Translations under genes and position numbers: made by a program
DNA from: Parabacteroides bouchesdurhonensis
Lineage (GTDB): Bacteria > Bacteroidota > Bacteroidia > Bacteroidales > Tannerellaceae
Direction: 5' to 3'
Length of the DNA: 64,000 bases
Assembly (NCBI RefSeq): GCF_900186615.1
Contig: NZ_LT896588.1
Coordinates: 2,776,559-2,840,558 of the forward strand
In this document: positions 62,562 to 64,000 of the stretch, one piece after another
Numbering within the stretch: position 1 is the first letter of the stretch
How the letters are laid out: each line of letters starts with the position of its first letter
Notes under the pieces: model-generated
The model's input: only the letters and a program-made list of their open reading frames with translations
Database searches by the model: none
What the model was told of the DNA's origin: nothing

Positions 62562-63590
62562 ATGAATAAAGAGATTACTACTACCATTGATGATAACGAA
62601 TACTCGTTAATACTGCAACAGGCCGTTGCAGTAATTCATTCGGTGCGAACTACTATCGCCCGCCAGATAAATAATACTGTTAATTCTGCATATTGGAATA
62701 TCGGAAAACTACTCTTTGATAAACATTTAGAGGGGGGATATGGTAGTGGTGTAGTCAAAAGATTGTCGGTTGATTTAAAAGCCGAGTTTCCAGACATGGG
62801 ATTGTCGCCCCGTAATCTTTGGTACATGAAACGCTATTATGAACTTTATTATCAGGCGGATATAAAAGTGCAACAAAGCGTTGCACTTTTACCGTGGGGG
62901 CATAATACGCTGCTTATTGACAAGGAATTGCCCCTGGAGCAAGTATTGTTTTATTCTCAGGAAGCTATACAGAAAGGGTGGAAGAAAGAATTATTGCTAA
63001 ATGCTATTAAAATGAATACATATGCTATCCGCCAACAACAACTTAAAAGTAATAATTTCGATGTTGCATTACCAGAATCTCAAGTAGATTATGCAAATGA
63101 AGTATTTCGGAGTTCTTACAATTTAGGATTCCTAGGAATAACAGAACCTGTTAAAGAGTTGGAGTTGGAAAAACGATTAGTTGTCAAAATCAAGTCGTTT
63201 TTATTGGAGTTAGGCAGAGGGTTTAGCTTTATTGGTAATCAGTATCGTTTGGAATATAATAATAAAGAGTATTTCGTGGATATGCTTTTCTTTCACCGAG
63301 GGCTTCGGGCACTGGTTGCTGTTGAATTGAAAATCGGTGCCTTTCAAGCAGAGTATGTAGGTAAAATGAATCTTTATCTTTCGTTACTTGATCGTTTGGA
63401 AAAAGGAGCGGATGAGAACCCGTCAATAGGCATTATTCTTTGTGCTGATAAGAATCATCTGGATGTAGAGATTGCTTTACAGGATGTAAATAAGCCGATT
63501 GGAGTTGCAGAATATCAATTGTTATTGCCGAAAGAGGAGTTGCAAGCATTGATTTTGCAAGAGATAAATTCTAAAGACCCTATAAATTGA
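62562..63590 (+). CDS. DUF1016 / YhcG-family PD-(D/E)XK nuclease
   Basis: A 342-residue protein of the YhcG (DUF1016) family. An N-terminal winged-helix domain (IARQINNTVNSAYWNIGKLL, then LSPRNLWYMKRYYELY) is followed by a PD-(D/E)XK nuclease domain: FIGNQYRLEYNNKEYFVDML, then LVAVELKIGAFQAEYVGKM with the catalytic Asp, Glu and Lys. The family is common on mobile DNA and near restriction systems; its cellular role is not settled. The last five residues (KDPIN) and the stop lie inside the right copy of the flanking 23-bp repeat. Confidence 0.92.
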   Translation: MNKEITTTIDDNEYSLILQQAVAVIHSVRTTIARQINNTVNSAYWNIGKLLFDKHLEGGYGSGVVKRLSVDLKAEFPDMGLSPRNLWYMKRYYELYYQADIKVQQSVALLPWGHNTLLIDKELPLEQVLFYSQEAIQKGWKKELLLNAIKMNTYAIRQQQLKSNNFDVALPESQVDYANEVFRSSYNLGFLGITEPVKELELEKRLVVKIKSFLLELGRGFSFIGNQYRLEYNNKEYFVDMLFFHRGLRALVAVELKIGAFQAEYVGKMNLYLSLLDRLEKGADENPSIGIILCADKNHLDVEIALQDVNKPIGVAEYQLLLPKEELQALILQEINSKDPIN

Positions 63591-63595
63591 ATACT
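63573..63595 (+). repeat. 23-bp direct repeat, right copy
   Basis: Identical to 62525-62547. It spans the final codons and stop of the DUF1016 gene. Confidence 0.95.
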
Positions 63596-63615
63596 AATAA
63601 CAAGGAGAAATAAAA

Positions 63616-64000
63616 ATGAATATCAGGTTTGCAACTGTTGCCGATAGTGTATCGTTATTAAATATCTATGCTCAATATATAGATACTCCGATCACTTTTG
63701 AATGTTCACTTCCTTCAGAGCAGGAATTTGCCGAACGTATCCGAAGCATTTCAAATGAATATCCATATCTGGTATGTGAGGAAAATGAGGAGATTATAGG
63801 ATATGCTTATGCGCATCGTTTGAAGGAACGTGAAGCGTATCAATGGGATGCGGAACTGTCGGTTTATCTGGATAAGCGTTATACTTCAAAAGGGTTGGGA
63901 CGAAAGCTGTATTGTATTTTAATGGAGATATTGAAACTGCAAAGAGTAAAAACTGTCTATGGCTTAGTTACCATACCGAATGTGAAGAGTGAGAAGCTTC
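63616..64000 (+). CDS. GNAT-family N-acetyltransferase (3' end outside window)
   Basis: A frame open from the ATG at 63616 to the window edge (128 residues). The translation starts MNIRFATVADSVSLLNIYAQ and contains the GNAT acetyl-CoA loop KRYTSKGLGRKLYCIL (R/Q-x-x-G-x-G/A) and the preceding AELSVYLD strand. It resembles phosphinothricin-type acetyltransferases. GGAG at 63604-63607 is a plausible ribosome site. It lies 25 bp after the DUF1016 stop. Confidence 0.88.
   Translation, partial: MNIRFATVADSVSLLNIYAQYIDTPITFECSLPSEQEFAERIRSISNEYPYLVCEENEEIIGYAYAHRLKEREAYQWDAELSVYLDKRYTSKGLGRKLYCILMEILKLQRVKTVYGLVTIPNVKSEKL

Overview
The window reads as chromosomal DNA of a gut Bacteroidales bacterium, most likely Parabacteroides or a close relative. 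The evidence is the Bacteroidetes -7 promoter box TAnnTTTG in front of many genes, Bacteroidales-type families (DUF1080, DUF4827, RteC, BfmA/BtgA, serine-type sulfatases, a FadL-like porin) and weak Shine-Dalgarno signals. The genus is inferred from overall likeness; no search was run. Most of the window is ordinary chromosome. One AT-rich stretch of about 15 kb is clearly acquired.

1-16.8 kb: the C-terminal part of uvrA with two small followers, a palindrome-filled intergenic patch, two sodium/proton antiporter genes, pbpC, a YafQ-type toxin-antitoxin pair, a very large alpha-2-macroglobulin lipoprotein divergent from pbpC, a free-methionine-sulfoxide reductase, a MATE exporter and a cytidylate-kinase-like protein. 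16.9-19.5 kb: a DUF1080 protein, ettA and tRNA-Lys(UUU).

19.48-34.42 kb: an integrative mobilizable element in the 3' end of tRNA-Lys, bounded by an 18-bp direct repeat. It carries a tyrosine integrase, small helix-turn-helix proteins, a TetR-DinB-MATE-RteC cargo block, a probable oriT with btgA/btgB-type mobilization genes, and a compact defence-like cassette. The cassette is an HTH-fused cytosine-5 methyltransferase, a DUF262 protein with an extra N-terminal domain, an AAA ATPase, an orphan 305-residue protein and a Vsr-type endonuclease. It is the best candidate here for an undescribed system. An 11-bp inverted repeat overlaps its -7 box and start codon and looks like an autoregulatory operator.

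34.4-64 kb: a glycosyltransferase, an acyltransferase, cysK, a large lipoprotein with hydrolase-like features, a Trp/Tyr/Gly- and Ser/Arg-rich exported protein next to a FadL-type porin, an ECF sigma factor, rpe, a short ComEC, nrnA, a DUF4827 lipoprotein, glmM, a NUDIX hydrolase, topB, a four-gene sulfatase/phosphoesterase operon, a carboxyltransferase subunit, rpiB-tkt, a DUF1016 nuclease gene framed by perfect 23-bp direct repeats, and the start of a GNAT acetyltransferase gene. Two near-identical long hairpins sit between convergent gene pairs at 50.3 and 59.8 kb.
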